Assembly (NCBI GenBank): GCA_040776985.1
Contig: JAXGZL010000001.1
Location: 744,001 to 808,000 of the forward strand
Source of the DNA: UBA6115 sp040776985
Lineage (GTDB): Bacteria > Bacillota > Clostridia > Christensenellales > Aristaeellaceae
DNA: 64,000 bases
Direction of reading: 5' to 3'
In this document: piece after piece, positions 63,239-64,000 of the stretch
Layout: each line of letters begins with the position of its first letter
Numbering within the stretch: position 1 is the stretch's first letter
Made by a program: the position numbers and the translations under genes
The notes under the pieces: generated by a model
Databases searched by the model: none
The model's input: only the letters and a program-made list of their open reading frames with translations
What the model was told of the DNA's origin: nothing

Positions 63239-64000
63239 CCGAGCCCAAAAGACAGTACCGCCCCAATGTGCAGGCGGGCGCCAAACTGGCGGACGCGGCG
63301 CCGGAACGGCGCGTGACCGCGCCCAAAATCCCCCCCACGGTGCAGGTGGAAATCCTGCTTTTGCTGGGGGCTGTGCTGGTGCTGGCGTATTTTGCTTTTC
63401 CGGGCAGGCTGGGGGATATTCTGGTGGTGCCGGGCCTGATCCTGGTGGGCCTGGGCTGCCTGATGCACCTGATTTATCAGTACCTGGAGCCGGTTCCCCT
63501 CACCCTGCCCAGCGGCAGCGTCATCGGCCGCCCCCGCTCACGGCCCCTGCTGGCGGCCGCCATTTTCCTGCCGGTGGTGGTCTATTCCCTGGTGTTCACC
63601 AAGTTTGAGCTGGGCATCATTTTCAGCCGGGGGCACTACATGACCGGCATCCTGGAGAAGATCTTTCAGCCGGATTTCAGCTATTTCAACAAGGTCTGGG
63701 CGCCGCTGGTGGACACCATCAAGATGTCCCTGATGGGAAGCACCGCGGGCTCCCTGCTGGCGCTGCCCTTTGCGGTGCTGGCCAGCACCAACATCAACCC
63801 CAACAAGGTGGTGCTCTCCCTGCTGCGGGTTATTATCAACGTGGTGCGCACCCTGCCCACGCTGATCATCGCCTCCGTCAGCGCCCTGGTCTTTGGCCTG
63901 GGCACCTTTGCGGGCACGGTGGCCATCGCCTTTTTCACCTTTGGGGTGGTGTCCAAGATGCTGTATGAAAGCATTGAAACCATTGACATGGGCCCCTATG
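63235..64000 (+). CDS. phnE: Phosphonate ABC transporter permease (PhnE), 3' truncated by window edge
   Basis: At least 255 codons without a stop. Start MTEPKRQYRPN overlaps phnC in ATGA. A long N-terminal region with two hydrophobic segments (about 40-85) precedes the usual PhnE core: DTIKMSLMGSTAGSLLALPFAVLAS, RTLPTLIIASVSALVFGLGTFAGTVAIAFFTFG and KMLYESIETIDMGPY, which includes the inner-membrane permease loop that docks the ATPase. The rest lies beyond the window. Confidence 0.92.
   Translation, partial: MTEPKRQYRPNVQAGAKLADAAPERRVTAPKIPPTVQVEILLLLGAVLVLAYFAFPGRLGDILVVPGLILVGLGCLMHLIYQYLEPVPLTLPSGSVIGRPRSRPLLAAAIFLPVVVYSLVFTKFELGIIFSRGHYMTGILEKIFQPDFSYFNKVWAPLVDTIKMSLMGSTAGSLLALPFAVLASTNINPNKVVLSLLRVIINVVRTLPTLIIASVSALVFGLGTFAGTVAIAFFTFGVVSKMLYESIETIDMGPY

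Overview
The window looks like chromosome from a GC-rich, Gram-positive anaerobe of the Bacillota (Clostridia; a Christensenellales-like lineage is my best guess, at low confidence). The reasons are strong AGGAGG-type ribosome sites, many plain Sec signal peptides of the form MKK-LLALAL-AxA, near-consensus sigma-70 promoters that almost all have a 17-bp spacer, a DUF1292 protein, citrate-lyase and TRAP-transporter metabolism, and an acetoin-dehydrogenase-type 2-oxo-acid complex with its own lipoate ligase. No rRNA, tRNA or CRISPR array was seen. All functions are read from the translated sequence and remembered family features; no search was run.

Layout. 1-9.8 kb: end of a TRAP permease, a beta-hydroxyacid dehydrogenase, a threonine-dehydrogenase-like enzyme, a DUF296 protein, a complete E1alpha/E1beta/E2/E3 complex, then a metallo-hydrolase and lipoate ligase. 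9.8-15.6 kb: citrate lyase citDEF divergent from a citrate/2-hydroxycarboxylate carrier, with a shared-looking operator, then an AEC carrier. 15.6-24.3 kb: a run of secreted proteins, including an export-tagged nitroreductase-like protein divergent from an ApbE flavin transferase. 24.3-31 kb: uvrC, DUF1292, a lysA-like decarboxylase, a ZIP carrier, thrB and thrC. 31-36.2 kb: a NAGPA-type glycosidase, a tiny membrane ORF and a ChvE/MmsAB-type sugar ABC importer. 36.4-41.1 kb: a TRAP transporter, a GntR/FCD regulator and a DapA-family lyase, with a palindromic operator over the start site. 41.19-41.45 kb: an array of seven hairpins flanked by a 22-nt direct repeat. 41.5-44.4 kb: an ECF sigma/membrane-protein pair and an isolated but intact phage terminase with a 55-aa partner. 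44.4-48.4 kb: an AT-richer block with an SDR enzyme and another TRAP transporter. 48.4-54.3 kb: amidohydrolase, a frameshifted WG-repeat protein, galE, a PIG-L deacetylase and an aldo/keto reductase. 54.4-64 kb: a membrane MutS-like ATPase, leuS, a secreted protein, a 5'-nucleotidase and a phosphonate-type ABC importer that runs off the right edge.

How it fits together: the cell appears to scavenge organic acids, sugars and phosphorus compounds through several binding-protein transporters. In all four complete binding-protein transporter operons a hairpin lies just after the binding-protein gene, which would favour excess binding protein over permease. The most unusual items are the hairpin array, the palindromic operators placed just downstream of -10 boxes at the citrate and GntR loci, the secreted nitroreductase/ApbE pair, the orphan terminase and the frameshifted WG-repeat gene.
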